Assembly: GCA_965260935.1 (NCBI GenBank)
Contig: CBDHCB010000003.1
Coordinates: forward strand, 60,390 to 124,389
Length of the DNA stretch: 64,000 nucleotides
Reading direction: 5' to 3'
DNA from: JBBROS01 sp965260935
GTDB taxonomy: Bacteria; Pseudomonadota; Alphaproteobacteria; Acetobacterales; Acetobacteraceae
A model generated the notes under the pieces. It worked only from the letters and a program-made list of their open reading frames with translations. It searched no databases and was not told the DNA's origin. Made by a program: the position numbers and the translations under genes. Positions 1-8,940 of the stretch are shown in pieces; positions within the stretch are counted from its first letter, which is position 1; every line of letters starts with the position of its first letter.

Positions 1-274
1 GCTCCAGCGCGCTGTCCTGGAAGCGACGGGTCTTGAGCGGATTGAGCAGGGCGACGTGATGGCCGGCGGCGGCGAGAACGGCGTAGAGGTTCTTCCAGTA
101 ATGGCCAGTTGCTTCCATGGCGACCAGCACAGGCGGAGGCCCCAGCAGGCGCAGCAGCGCGTCGTAGCCCTCCCGGTCCTCGGTAATGGGCGCTGGCTTG
201 CCGAGCGGCACGCCTTGCGCGTCCAGGCGCGCGAGCATGTGGCGCTCGGACGCGACATCAATCCCAGCAAACAT
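1..274 (-). CDS. IS110-family transposase, N-terminal part (runs off window)
   Basis: The minus-strand frame from ATG at 274 encodes 91 residues opening MFAGIDVASERHMLARLD and including VAMEATGHYWKNL. GxDV near the start and EATGxYW are hallmarks of the RuvC-like (DEDD) domain of IS110 transposases, which carry out recombination of the element. The gene continues past the left edge of the window, so integrity cannot be judged. IS110 elements lack conventional terminal inverted repeats, so no end was called. Confidence 0.85.
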   Translation of the reverse strand, partial: MFAGIDVASERHMLARLDAQGVPLGKPAPITEDREGYDALLRLLGPPPVLVAMEATGHYWKNLYAVLAAAGHHVALLNPLKTRRFQDSALE

Positions 275-677
275 GGCATCCTCCTTCCCAATGTCGGGCT
301 GAGAGCCTCGGAGCCGGCGTCCATGCCCGCGCTTGTTCAAGCGAGGACGCCTGCCGGGCAGGCGCCTCCGGATACCGTCCGGGCCAAGAACGCCGGTCGA
401 GGGCGCCAATCTCACTGCCGAGGACAATGCCTCCACCGCGACGCGGCGACCCTCTCCCAGCAATCGCCGCACCACACTAGCCAAGAGGTGCGCCGGTGAG
501 TGGAAGAGTTACAACCGCGAAGCTGTGCGGAACGGCCACTCCTTACAGAACGCGCGATTTGTTAAGCGTGCTGTAGCAAACAGGTTCATCACTAAAGTCA
601 AAAGCATTCTGCATCTTTGGGTCCGACCTGAAAATGTATTAATATTACTTTAACTACTACGCTTTACCCTGCCATGC
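275..677. other. Intergenic region, no gene recognised
   Basis: About 400 bases separate the IS110 transposase start from the catalase-like gene. The left part probably holds the IS110 end; the right part turns AT-richer (around 540-660) and could carry the promoter of the downstream operon. Open frames here read as arginine-rich shadows. No RNA gene was seen. Confidence 0.5.
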
Positions 678-1718
678 ATGATTGGCAAAACAACCCATCA
701 CGATGCGAAATCAGGCAAACAGCGTTTGTGCCGATTTCAGGTTTGGCGTGCCTTGGCCGTTGCCGGCTGTCTCCTGGCGATCGGCGCATCATGGGCAACC
801 GCAGAGCAGCTTCGTGTTGGCACCATGGCAACGAAGCTCATCGAAGCGTTCGACGGCATCTTCGGCGGAATGCACCCCCAAGCCCGGGCCGTTCACGCGA
901 AAGGGGTTGTTCTCCTTGGCAGCTTCGCACCAGCGCCGGCTGCCGCTTCGCTGAGCCGTGCCGTCCACCTCAATGGTGGCGTCGTGCCGATCATTGTTCG
1001 CTTCTCCAACTTTTCCGGCGTTCCCGCCGCAGCTGACGCAGCGCCGGATGCGAACCCGCGCGGGATGGCAGTCCGCTTTCAGTTGCCGAACGGCATCACG
1101 ACCGACATCGTCGTGCATTCCTATGACGGTTTTCCCGCCGCGACACCGGAGGAGTTCCTGGGCTTTCTCCATGCCGCCGCGGCACCGGAGACGATGCCGG
1201 CGTTCGCCGCCCTCCACCCAGCCGCGCAGGCATTCCTTGCCGCGCCCAAGCCAGTCCCGGCCAGCTACGCGACACAGACCTACTACGGGGTCAACGCCTT
1301 CCGCTTCACCAATGCCGCCCGCCAGTCTCGGTATGGACGCTACCGCCTTGTTCCTGTGGCCGGCGAGAGCGACCTGACCCCAGAGCAAGCCGCGGACAAG
1401 CCAAAAGACTTTCTCGTGCCTGAGCTTGCCGACAGGCTTGCCAACGGCCCGATCCAGTTTCGATTGATCGTGCAGCTTGCCGGTGCCGGCGATGACGTGG
1501 AGAACGGGTCCATTCCCTGGCCTTCGGAACGCCCTACGGTCGAACTCGGGACGCTGACGTTGCGGACGTTGGCGCCCGCACAGAAGCAGGCTCAACAGGC
1601 TCTGCGCTTCCGGCCGACAAGCCTGGTCGGCGGGATCGCTCCCAGCAAGGACCCCATGCTGCTCGCGCGCACCTATGCCTACCGCGCGTCGGCTGATCGC
1701 CGCAGCGGTTCCGAATGA
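678..1718 (+). CDS. Catalase-family (SrpA-like) heme peroxidase, exported
   Basis: 346 aa. After an N-terminal signal-like hydrophobic segment (about residues 24-42) comes a short catalase fold: HAKGVVLLGSF (distal His region), VRFSNFSG, DANPRGMAVRFQLPNG, HSYDGFP and a C-terminal LLARTYAYR carrying the candidate proximal Tyr heme ligand. These match the small periplasmic catalase-related peroxidases rather than full-length catalases of about 480 aa. Its stop overlaps the next start (ATGA at 1715-1718), so it is translationally coupled to a cupredoxin and probably acts in periplasmic peroxide or redox chemistry. Catalytic activity is inferred from the family. Confidence 0.85.
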   Translation: MIGKTTHHDAKSGKQRLCRFQVWRALAVAGCLLAIGASWATAEQLRVGTMATKLIEAFDGIFGGMHPQARAVHAKGVVLLGSFAPAPAAASLSRAVHLNGGVVPIIVRFSNFSGVPAAADAAPDANPRGMAVRFQLPNGITTDIVVHSYDGFPAATPEEFLGFLHAAAAPETMPAFAALHPAAQAFLAAPKPVPASYATQTYYGVNAFRFTNAARQSRYGRYRLVPVAGESDLTPEQAADKPKDFLVPELADRLANGPIQFRLIVQLAGAGDDVENGSIPWPSERPTVELGTLTLRTLAPAQKQAQQALRFRPTSLVGGIAPSKDPMLLARTYAYRASADRRSGSE

Positions 1719-2083
1719 TGCAACGCCCTCTCCTTCCTCAGACCTGCAAGCGGCGCCGCGTCCGGTGGCTTGTCTATGGCGCTTTGCCGGTGGTCATAGG
1801 GCTCGGTTCGGCGATCGCGTTTGCCGCGGAGGCCGTTGCCGTTGCACAGAAAGACCGGGCGTTCAGCGTCCGGGAGCTGACCCTTTCGCGAGGCGGCATG
1901 GTCAACTTCACCAACGAGGACGACTTCCCCCACCAGGTCCATGCCACCGGTCCGAACCTGGACATCGACTCCAACCTGCAGGACCAGGGCGAAGTGGTCT
2001 CGATCCCGTTTCCAAACGCCGGGCAGTTTGAGGTGCGCTGCGGCGTTCATCCGCACATGCGCCTGACCGTCCACGTGGAATAG
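1715..2083 (+). CDS. Plastocyanin/pseudoazurin-like cupredoxin
   Basis: 122 aa with one hydrophobic N-terminal signal or anchor segment (residues 19-38). The mature part has a type 1 copper site: His73 or His76 in FPHQVH, then Cys109, His112 and Met115 in CGVHPHM, the C-x2-H-x2-M spacing of plastocyanin and pseudoazurin. It would be a small periplasmic electron carrier. The start overlaps the catalase-like gene by 4 bases and the next gene follows after 6 bases. A role as electron donor or acceptor for the catalase-like protein, or as a copper/redox sensor for the GGDEF-EAL protein, is inference. Confidence 0.85.
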   Translation: MMQRPLLPQTCKRRRVRWLVYGALPVVIGLGSAIAFAAEAVAVAQKDRAFSVRELTLSRGGMVNFTNEDDFPHQVHATGPNLDIDSNLQDQGEVVSIPFPNAGQFEVRCGVHPHMRLTVHVE

Positions 2084-2089
2084 CGTCTC

Positions 2090-4507
2090 ATGCCCATTCG
2101 CCTTCGTATTCTGTTGGCCTGCCTCTGCATGACTGCCGTCACCATGCTGCTGGGCGTCTACAGCCATCAGTCTCAGCAAGGCCTTGGGCAGTTGGGCATT
2201 CGTATCTACGACGACACTGTCCTGGCCATCAGCTATCTCCGGTCGGCCCAGTACGGCCTTTCCAACGCTGAAACGCAATGGCGCCGACGCGGGGCAATCG
2301 CGGACGCAGACGCCACCACGGCACTCCTGGCCGAACTATCCGATGTGCAAGCGGACCTGGATGTCGCCTACACGCGCGCCATGTCGGCCACAGGCGGCCA
2401 AACTGTCATCCGGGTCCGGAACGATCTACGACAGCTTGCGGACACGATCCGCAGCGCTGGGCCCATCAAAGCGTTTGCCGATGTCGAGCACCTTGAAGCC
2501 GATTTCACCACCGCGATCGAGACCTACGCCGCCGATGGCTTCCGTTACCGCCGCAACGTCGGCACGTTGGTTGGGCAAGCAAACTGGCACACCTTTATTG
2601 CCATGCTCATCTCGGCCGCCGCGGCCCTCATCATCACGGTTCTTCTGAGCCGTTCCATCGTGCCCTCGTTGCAAAAGGCCTTTGCCGTTGCTCAGGCCAT
2701 TGCAGCGGGGCGGCTGGACAATCCGATCACAACGAGCGGGCGAGGCGAAACCGCGCAGCTCCTCCGCGCGCTTGGGACCATGCAATCCAGTATTGCCGCC
2801 GGGATGCAGCGCATCCAGGCACTGATGGACCAGCAGCAGCGCAGCCATGTCGGCGAGATCGCGATCGAGCACGCCAAGTTGGGCGCAGCCCTCGACAACA
2901 TGAGCCAGGGCCTCTGCTTGTTCGGGCGCGATCGCCGCCTGCTCGTGGCCAATCGGCGGTTCGCCGAGATGTTTGGCGAAGCCGCGCCCGGATCGACCTT
3001 GGATCAGATCTTGATCGGCGACGACTTGAAGCCGCTCCACGCTCAGCACGACGAAGCGCTGGACAGCTCGTTCTCTTGTGCTTTGAACGACGGGCGCGTC
3101 GTCGCCGTCAGCCGCCGCGCCGTGGCCGGTGGCGGCTGGGTGATCACCTATGAGGACGTGACGGAGCGGCACGCGGCCGATGCCAAGCTGGCACACATGG
3201 CGCGACATGACGTTCTGACCGGGCTGCCGAACCGCATGATGCTGAACGAGCAGATGCCCGGCGCCCTCGCCCGGGCCCGGCGGTTTGGCGGCCTTGCGGT
3301 TCTGTGCCTCGATCTCGATCGCTTCAAGGCGGTCAATGACGCCTTGGGCCACGGAGCTGGCGACGCGCTCCTGTGTGGCGTCGCAGGGCGGCTGCGCGAC
3401 TGCACGCGGGAGACCGACCTTGTCGTGCGCCTCGGGGGCGACGAGTTCGCCATCATTCAGGAGCGGTCAGCACAGCCAGCCGACTCAGCAGCCCTTGCCC
3501 GCCGCCTGATCGAAGCCCTCTCCGCACCGTTCGAGATCGATCAGCAGCAAGTCACCATTGGCGCCAGCGTCGGGATCGCGCTGTCGGAAGGAACCCTGAC
3601 AGACAGCGACACCTTGCTGAAATGCGCCGATCTGGCCCTGTATCGTGCCAAAGCCGACGGTCGGGGCGGGTTTCGCTACTTCGAGGCCACGATGGATGCC
3701 GAGGTGCAAACCCGGCGCCTACTGGAACTCGACTTGCGCCAGGCGCTCTCCAACAATGAGTTCGAGGTGTTCTACCAACCTTTGGTGGTGGCCAGCAGTT
3801 GTGAGATCAGCGGCTTCGAGGCGCTGCTGCGGTGGCGCCATCCGATCAGAGGGTTGGTAAGCCCGGCCGTTTTTATCCCGCTGGCCGAAGAGCTTGGCCT
3901 GATCACCGCGATGGGCAAGTGGGTGTTGCGCCAGGCATGTGCCGAGGCGGCAAGCTGGCCGGGAGCCTTGAAGATCGCCGTCAACTTGTCGCCCGTTCAG
4001 TTTCGTGACCAGGGGCTGGTCTCTCATGTTGCAGAGGCCCTCACCCTCTCCCAGCTTCCCTCGAACCGGTTGGAACTGGAGATCACGGAATCTGTGCTGT
4101 TGCAGGACGACGAGGCGGTTCTGGCGACACTGCATGAGCTTCACGCACTCGGCACGCGGATTGCCATGGACGATTTCGGCACTGGCTACTCCTCATTGAG
4201 CTACCTGCGCCGGTTTCCGTTCGACAAGATCAAGATCGACCAGAGCTTCGTGCGCAGCATGACCCAGCACGACGACTCCAGCGCGATCATTCGCGCCATC
4301 ATCGGGCTTGGCCGCTCGCTTGGAATGACGATCAACGCCGAAGGGGTGGAGACATCCGATCAGCTCGCGGCTCTGCAAACCGAAGGCTGCGGAGAAGTGC
4401 AAGGGTTCCTGTTCAGCCGGCCCGAACCAGCCCGAACCGTTGCCGAGCTGCTCAATCAGCACGGCAAAACAGCGTTTTCCTCCTACACGAATCAGGTCAG
4501 TGCATGA
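2090..4507 (+). CDS. Membrane GGDEF-EAL c-di-GMP turnover protein with HAMP and PAS
   Basis: 805 aa. Two transmembrane segments (about 6-24 and 165-186) bracket a periplasmic sensor region of about 140 aa. They are followed by HAMP (about 186-240), a PAS-like segment (about 262-360, DNMSQGLCLFGRDRR), a GGDEF domain with intact RLGGDEF (about residue 445) and an EAL domain with intact EALLRWRHP (about 574), DDFGTGYSS (about 693) and KIDQSF. Both active sites look complete, so it may make and break cyclic di-GMP. Six bases separate it from the cupredoxin, suggesting its periplasmic sensor responds to the redox/copper state handled by the two upstream proteins (inference). Confidence 0.93.
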   Translation: MPIRLRILLACLCMTAVTMLLGVYSHQSQQGLGQLGIRIYDDTVLAISYLRSAQYGLSNAETQWRRRGAIADADATTALLAELSDVQADLDVAYTRAMSATGGQTVIRVRNDLRQLADTIRSAGPIKAFADVEHLEADFTTAIETYAADGFRYRRNVGTLVGQANWHTFIAMLISAAAALIITVLLSRSIVPSLQKAFAVAQAIAAGRLDNPITTSGRGETAQLLRALGTMQSSIAAGMQRIQALMDQQQRSHVGEIAIEHAKLGAALDNMSQGLCLFGRDRRLLVANRRFAEMFGEAAPGSTLDQILIGDDLKPLHAQHDEALDSSFSCALNDGRVVAVSRRAVAGGGWVITYEDVTERHAADAKLAHMARHDVLTGLPNRMMLNEQMPGALARARRFGGLAVLCLDLDRFKAVNDALGHGAGDALLCGVAGRLRDCTRETDLVVRLGGDEFAIIQERSAQPADSAALARRLIEALSAPFEIDQQQVTIGASVGIALSEGTLTDSDTLLKCADLALYRAKADGRGGFRYFEATMDAEVQTRRLLELDLRQALSNNEFEVFYQPLVVASSCEISGFEALLRWRHPIRGLVSPAVFIPLAEELGLITAMGKWVLRQACAEAASWPGALKIAVNLSPVQFRDQGLVSHVAEALTLSQLPSNRLELEITESVLLQDDEAVLATLHELHALGTRIAMDDFGTGYSSLSYLRRFPFDKIKIDQSFVRSMTQHDDSSAIIRAIIGLGRSLGMTINAEGVETSDQLAALQTEGCGEVQGFLFSRPEPARTVAELLNQHGKTAFSSYTNQVSA

Positions 4508-4733
4508 GGTGACGAGCCTAACTGTAACGGCGCGCAATCGAAATATGGCAAACGCGCAATGAAGGATCTTTTCCGGCGCACATTATCTGAGACACAACAT
4601 AAGTTGGGTGAGACGGACGCGCAGTAGATGGCTACCGGCGCACGACCGCCGCTTTTGACCCAACCACGCTATTTGCTTCAACTTGCCCGATGGCCGAAAG
4701 CCGACATCCCGATCCCGGCGCGATCGCCGTCTG

Positions 4734-5222
4734 TCATTCGGCTTCGCCATTGGAGGAGCGACGGGCATAGGGCGACCCGTCCCGCCTGGTGTAGCCATCC
4801 GGGTTCTCGTCGATGATCGTCATGTCGATGTCCGAGTAGTAGCAACCGTCGCCGGGAAGCTGCGTGCCGATCTCGAGGACCAGTGCTTCCGACGTGCTGC
4901 GGTTCTGTAGGTGATGCCCGTCGGGGGCGCCTGCCTTGAAGCCTGCGGCGTCGCCCGCGCGCAGCGTTTCCTCGCCGGCGCCTGTTATCAGAATGACCTC
5001 CCCGCTGACGACGTAGACGAACTCGTCGCTTGCGGTCTGCCAATGTCGCTGGCTTGACCAGGTTCCGGGTGGGAGGCGGAGGAGGTTGACGCCGAACTGG
5101 CTCAGACCCGCGGCGTCGCCGAGGCGCTTCCGCTCGTCGTCGCGACAGGGGGCATCGAATGGCGGCGGGTAATCGCTGCCGCGCTCGACGTCGATGACGG
5201 CAAGGTCGAGTTTTCGGTTCAT
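4734..5222 (-). CDS. Cupin-domain protein
   Basis: 162 aa with a single conserved cupin barrel: the GVNLLRLPPGTWSSQRHWQ segment, then DEFVYVVSGEVIL, then GDAAGFKAGAPDGHHLQN, matching cupin motif 1 (His and Glu ligands) and motif 2 (terminal His). The start ATG at 5222 is the first in the open frame. The gene is convergent with the GGDEF-EAL gene. Small single-domain cupins of this type are often called sugar-binding or transcription-associated; the substrate cannot be told from sequence. Confidence 0.85.
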   Translation of the reverse strand: MNRKLDLAVIDVERGSDYPPPFDAPCRDDERKRLGDAAGLSQFGVNLLRLPPGTWSSQRHWQTASDEFVYVVSGEVILITGAGEETLRAGDAAGFKAGAPDGHHLQNRSTSEALVLEIGTQLPGDGCYYSDIDMTIIDENPDGYTRRDGSPYARRSSNGEAE

Positions 5223-5428
5223 AGGATCAGCTCACCGTTTGCTCAAACAGCACGCTAGGGCCTCCGGAATTGCGTTGCAGCAAGCTGTCGCTGCAAAGGC
5301 GGCGTCCGTATCTTCCTCTTGGCTCGGAAGGGCCGGTTTGAACTCCAGCACGCCCGCAAGCGGACTGGCTGCCTCCCACCCCAAGCGGTCATAGCCTCCC
5401 GGCAAGGCAGCCTGCACTGCTTCGCGCT

Positions 5429-5776
5429 TTATGGCGCGAACATTGGATGAGGCCCAGCTATGGTCGAGTGAGACGGAGTTCCGGTGTTGCTCCCGACGGG
5501 CCGAGCGGCAATCAGCACGTACCGGGCAAGCTCGCCGGCTCGCCCTGCGCTCCACTGCGCCCGACCGAGTTGCCGTTGCGCCGCCCGGTTCAGAGGCTGG
5601 CGTTGCAGCAGATCCAGGCTGCCGAGCACGATTGTCAGCATGTTGCTCAGGTCGTGGACCAGATCGGCGTTCATCTGGATGCGGTCCTGGTCGTCCGCGG
5701 CCGGGGGCGCGCCCGAGCCGTCCGGCGGCTGCGTGGTCAGAACGGGGTCGGGGAAGGCGGAGATGCAAAGGGTCAT
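5429..5776 (-). CDS. Short histidine-kinase dimerisation-domain protein (no catalytic domain)
   Basis: From ATG 5776 the frame encodes 115 aa. Residues about 35-85 contain DLVHDLSNMLTIVLGSLDLL, an H-box like that of hybrid sensor kinases, followed by an amphipathic helix rich in Arg/Ala/Glu. There is no ATPase (HATPase_c) domain before the stop at 5429. It is either a stand-alone phosphotransfer/dimerisation module or the surviving N-terminal part of a kinase. A GGAG-like sequence precedes the chosen ATG. Function is uncertain. Confidence 0.5.
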   Translation of the reverse strand: MTLCISAFPDPVLTTQPPDGSGAPPAADDQDRIQMNADLVHDLSNMLTIVLGSLDLLQRQPLNRAAQRQLGRAQWSAGRAGELARYVLIAARPVGSNTGTPSHSTIAGPHPMFAP

Positions 5777-6080
5777 GGCCGGCTCCGTGCGCGAAGGCGA
5801 GAGCACTGGCCTCTCCCAGGCGCCCGCCGCCGCAGGCCGTCGCGAACGCTTCCTGATACGTAATAAATCCGCAGCCGGATTGCAAATTGTTCCTCCGTAA
5901 TGGCTAGGCAAATGTCAATAAAGTGCCATTGACGGAGAGATTGAATACGATAAAGCAATAACTTCAGGTTTACAAACGCCTGACGTTTTGCCTCATTATT
6001 TCGATCCGACGCTTTGGTCTTCGGACATGCCTTCGTCCGACTTGGCTGGAATGCAACGCGACAGTTTTACGGAGCAGGCC

Positions 6081-6866
6081 ATGCTAATTGAGAAGAGCGC
6101 ATACAAAGACGTTTTCGGCACCATCGTCCAATTCATCGAGCGTATCGGCTCGTTGCTGGAAGTGGAGAAATGCGTTTTCAGGAATGAGAGCTTCATCGTT
6201 AGGGAGTTCAAGGCGCAACAGGACTTGCACGCTTCTTCCGAAAGCTCGCTGAATTCCTCTCCATATTGTATGTTTCTCCTTGATGGATTTGCCTGCAACT
6301 ACAGGATGGCGAACACCGGCAAAACGCAGATCGTCGCCTTACACACGCCGGGCAGCTTTTGCGACCTTGCCAGCGCATATCTCGGCGCATCGGGCTTCAA
6401 CGTCGCCACGGTGACGCCGGCAACGGTCGTGTTCATGCCGAGCGACTTGCTGGTGCGGTGGGGACAGCACTACGCCGGCCTGGGCCGGCTGCTGTCGCGC
6501 ATCACCCTGATCGAAGCGTCCGTGTCGCGCGAGTGGCTCGTGAACGTCGGGCATCGAAGCGCCTTTCAGCGCACGGCGCACCTGCTGTGCGAGCTGGCAG
6601 CCCGCCTCCAAGCCGCCGGGTCAGCGTCGGGGCCGCACTATCCCTTGCCGCTGACGCAACTGGACCTGGCGGACGCCTTGGGCTTGACGCCGGTGCACCT
6701 GAGCCGCGCGTTGCAGTGGCTCCGGGCCGAAGGGCTGATCGAGCTGACGGGGGACCGCCTGACGATCCCGAGCTGGCCCGAGCTGGCCGGCGCCGGAGAC
6801 TTCGATCCGGGGTATCTGCACCTTGCCGGGGCAGCGCCTCGGCACGGCGTTGGCATGTTGCACTGA
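6081..6866 (+). CDS. Crp/Fnr-family transcriptional regulator
   Basis: 261 aa from ATG 6081, which has GGAG seven bases upstream; the frame is open to a TTG at 5988 but nothing supports that start. An N-terminal cyclic-nucleotide-binding-like barrel includes FLLDGFACNYRM and LHTPGSFCDLASAYLG. A C-terminal winged helix includes LTQLDLADALGLTPVHLSRA followed by WLRAEGLIEL, the canonical Crp/Fnr recognition region. No Fnr cysteine cluster was identified, so the ligand is unknown. A broken paralogue lies immediately downstream. Confidence 0.88.
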   Translation: MLIEKSAYKDVFGTIVQFIERIGSLLEVEKCVFRNESFIVREFKAQQDLHASSESSLNSSPYCMFLLDGFACNYRMANTGKTQIVALHTPGSFCDLASAYLGASGFNVATVTPATVVFMPSDLLVRWGQHYAGLGRLLSRITLIEASVSREWLVNVGHRSAFQRTAHLLCELAARLQAAGSASGPHYPLPLTQLDLADALGLTPVHLSRALQWLRAEGLIELTGDRLTIPSWPELAGAGDFDPGYLHLAGAAPRHGVGMLH

Positions 6867-6971
6867 GGCGAGGTTTGGGCTGGTCAATGTCGGACCAACG
6901 GCGACAATCGAGACCGTTTCGGCGACAGGGAGACAGCGCGTGCTTCCGCAACACCTGATGGAGCCTGCGCC

Positions 6972-7249
6972 ATGACCTTGCCCGAGCAATCAAGCGTCCG
7001 CAATTGCCTGCTCCAGTTGGTTTCGCAAGAGGCGTTCGCTTACTTGCGGCCAGGGTCGGAAGCCTTGGACCTCAACAAAGGCGATACGCTGCTGGAGCCC
7101 GGCGCGGGTTGCTGACGATCCTGGACCGGCAGGCGCTGGAGGCGGCGGCCTCCGCGTACGGGCCGGCGGAGAGGGAATACGAGCGGCTTGTTGACCCGTC
7201 CTGCGCCTCGGAACGTTCAGCCGCAGCCCAGGGTTGCCGTGCGCGATGA
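6972..7249 (+). pseudogene. Crp/Fnr regulator with large internal deletion
   Basis: ATG 6972 (GGAG upstream) opens 47 codons, including SVRNCLLQLVSQEAFAYLRP and LDLNKGDTLLEPGAG, the start of a Crp/Fnr effector barrel, then stops at 7113-7115. One frame over, the sequence reads LLTILDRQALEAAASAYGPA then EREYERLV, the extreme C-terminus typical of this family. The middle (about 150 codons, including the helix-turn-helix) is missing and the junction is out of frame, so the product cannot bind DNA. It follows an intact Crp/Fnr gene, suggesting an old tandem pair. Confidence 0.6.
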
Positions 7250-7274
7250 CGCCGCGGGCGCGTGAAGGGAGGCT

Positions 7275-7961
7275 TCAGAAGGCGACGCGCGGCAACATCT
7301 CGAAGCCCGGCCTGGCGAACAGGTAGCCCTGGAACAAGGTGATGCCGAGCGTCCGCAGCGCCGACAGCTCGGCGGCGGTCTCGACGCCCTCCGCCACGAG
7401 CTGCACCGAGAGCGAGCGGCAGATGTCGGCGACGCCGCCGACGATGGCGCGGCGGCGGGCGTCCGCGTCGAGGCCGCGCAGCAGCGCCATGTCGAGCTTC
7501 ACGACGTCGGGCTGGAACTGCGCAAGCAGGGCGAGCCCGGAGTGGCCGGCGCCGAAGTCGTCGAGCGCGACGCGGAAGCTGTTGGCGCGGTAAACGCGGA
7601 AGATGCTTCCGAGGTGGGCGTAGTCGGTGATCTTCTCGTTCTCGGTCAGCTCGAACACGAGCCGGTCGGTCGGGACGTGATGCCGCCGCGCGGCGGTTAG
7701 GGTCGCGCGCACGCAGTGCTCGGGGCGGTACATCGCGCCGGGGATGAAGTTGATGGAGAGGTTGGCCCCGGTGCCCTGCAACCCGAGGCGGGCCGCCAGC
7801 GCGATGGCCTTGACGCGGCAGGACTGGTCGAAGGCGTAGCGGTTGCCCGCGGTGACCTGGCCCAGTACGGAGCCGGCCGGCTCCCCCGCAGGGCCGCGCA
7901 CCAGCGCCTCGTAGGCGTAGACCCGGGCCGCCGCGAGGTCGACCACCGGCTGGAACGCCAT
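7275..7961 (-). CDS. EAL-domain protein (c-di-GMP phosphodiesterase-like)
   Basis: 228 aa, essentially a complete stand-alone EAL domain: MAFQPVVDL, YAYEALVRG (EAL motif), NLSINFIPGAMY, FELTENEKI, VALDDFGAGHSG, VKLDMALL and VAEGVETAAEL. The acidic metal-binding residues (E of EAL, N, E, DD, K, E) are present, so cyclic di-GMP hydrolysis is plausible. The open frame extends upstream and encodes a cysteine-containing stretch followed by PFAFS before the ATG, but no start codon exists there; the annotated ATG lacks a clear ribosome binding site, so the true start is uncertain. Confidence 0.85.
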   Translation of the reverse strand: MAFQPVVDLAAARVYAYEALVRGPAGEPAGSVLGQVTAGNRYAFDQSCRVKAIALAARLGLQGTGANLSINFIPGAMYRPEHCVRATLTAARRHHVPTDRLVFELTENEKITDYAHLGSIFRVYRANSFRVALDDFGAGHSGLALLAQFQPDVVKLDMALLRGLDADARRRAIVGGVADICRSLSVQLVAEGVETAAELSALRTLGITLFQGYLFARPGFEMLPRVAF

Positions 7962-8493
7962 CGAGAACGCGAACGGCGCGGCGATGCCGTCGGCGCACGC
8001 GCCGCAACGGTCGCCCGCGGCCGGGGGCCGTCCATAACCATGTCCCTTGTCATTCCAGCGTCACCCTGGGCCTTGCAAATCGGTCCAGCCTGCGCCCACG
8101 CCGGTTAAGAAACGGTGTACGCTAGGCAACGATGACGGACGGTTGAGCGAGTAACTCCGCCTCACGCCCCCGCCAGCACGATAAGACACATTATGGGAAA
8201 CGGAGGAGAGTCGAGGGGGAGTAATGGCATAGTCTCTGTGTCGCTCTGGCGGCGGCGGCACTGTCCAACTTGCCAGCGGCAAGTATAACAACGCTCCTGT
8301 TCAGCAGTGCCGCGCGCAAATACTGTCCCTGTTCGTTGCTTAGCCGTTTCGCAATGGCGTTCTGCCGGCCAGGCCGGGCCAACCAGGCCGAACCGACCAC
8401 CGGGTCGGCCGTGACCAGAATTGCCATCGCTTTGCCCGACCGCGGCCTGCCGACGGCAACGATGGCTCGATGCCCTCGCGCGCGAGCATCAGC
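7962..8493. other. Region without a supported gene
   Basis: Between the EAL gene and the fragment at 8494 the sequence has only short frames. One minus-strand frame (8191-8427, 78 aa) is open but lacks a clear ribosome binding site or a recognisable motif. A purine-rich tract GGAGGAGAGTCGAGGGGGAG lies near 8200. Nothing firm can be called. Confidence 0.4.
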
Positions 8494-8799
8494 TCAACGT
8501 CGATTCCGTGCGGCCAGGACAGAGAAGATCAAGCTTGATCCCTGGGCCATGTAGCCGGTCATCGTATCCGGATCGGTAAACCCTGCCAGCGGGGCGTAGC
8601 GCGCCAGGCGCAGGCGATAGGCGTGCGGCCTGTCGTAGACCAGCCGGTCGCCGATCCCCGGGTTGATGCGGTTGGCTTCGGCGTTGAAGCGGGTGACGAA
8701 GGGTTCGAACACCGTGCACTGCCGAAGCGGCAGGACGGCAATCGCGGGTTCGGTGGCTATCGCGTAGCAGCGCTCAATATCGACTCCAACGCCGGTCAT
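8494..8799 (-). CDS. Hypothetical protein, possibly a fragment
   Basis: 101 aa from ATG 8799, containing GVDIERCYAIATEPAIAVLP and INPGIGDRLVYDRPHAYRLR. The composition looks like a real protein rather than a shadow frame, and the frame stays open upstream to a stop inside the 19-bp palindrome at 8836-8877, so the original N-terminus may be lost at that junction. No family was recognised. Confidence 0.35.
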   Translation of the reverse strand: MTGVGVDIERCYAIATEPAIAVLPLRQCTVFEPFVTRFNAEANRINPGIGDRLVYDRPHAYRLRLARYAPLAGFTDPDTMTGYMAQGSSLIFSVLAARNRR

Positions 8800-8835
8800 G
8801 CCGCCCTTGTTGAAGTCCGTGTCGAACTGGTCCGC

Positions 8836-8877
8836 CTAAGCAGACATTCGTGGCTTGTGCCACGAATGTCTGCTTAG
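8836..8877. repeat. Perfect 19-bp inverted repeat with 4-base loop
   Basis: The arms are CTAAGCAGACATTCGTGGC and its exact reverse complement, separated by TTGT. A second, imperfect inverted pair (GCATCATTTTTCGCG against CGCGAGATGATGC) lies at about 8892-8938. They sit just outside the IS630 left end. There is no U-run after the stem, so a simple terminator is less likely than the fused ends of a lost element or a protein-binding palindrome. Confidence 0.7.
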
Positions 8878-8940
8878 TTGCCTTTGAAGATGCATCATTT
8901 TTCGCGTTGTGACGGCGAGCCGTCCCGCGAGATGATGCTT

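Noticed and set aside
7072..8007. 311-codon minus-strand frame beside the EAL gene
   Set aside because: Arg/Pro-rich shadow; the EAL domain is in the neighbouring frame.
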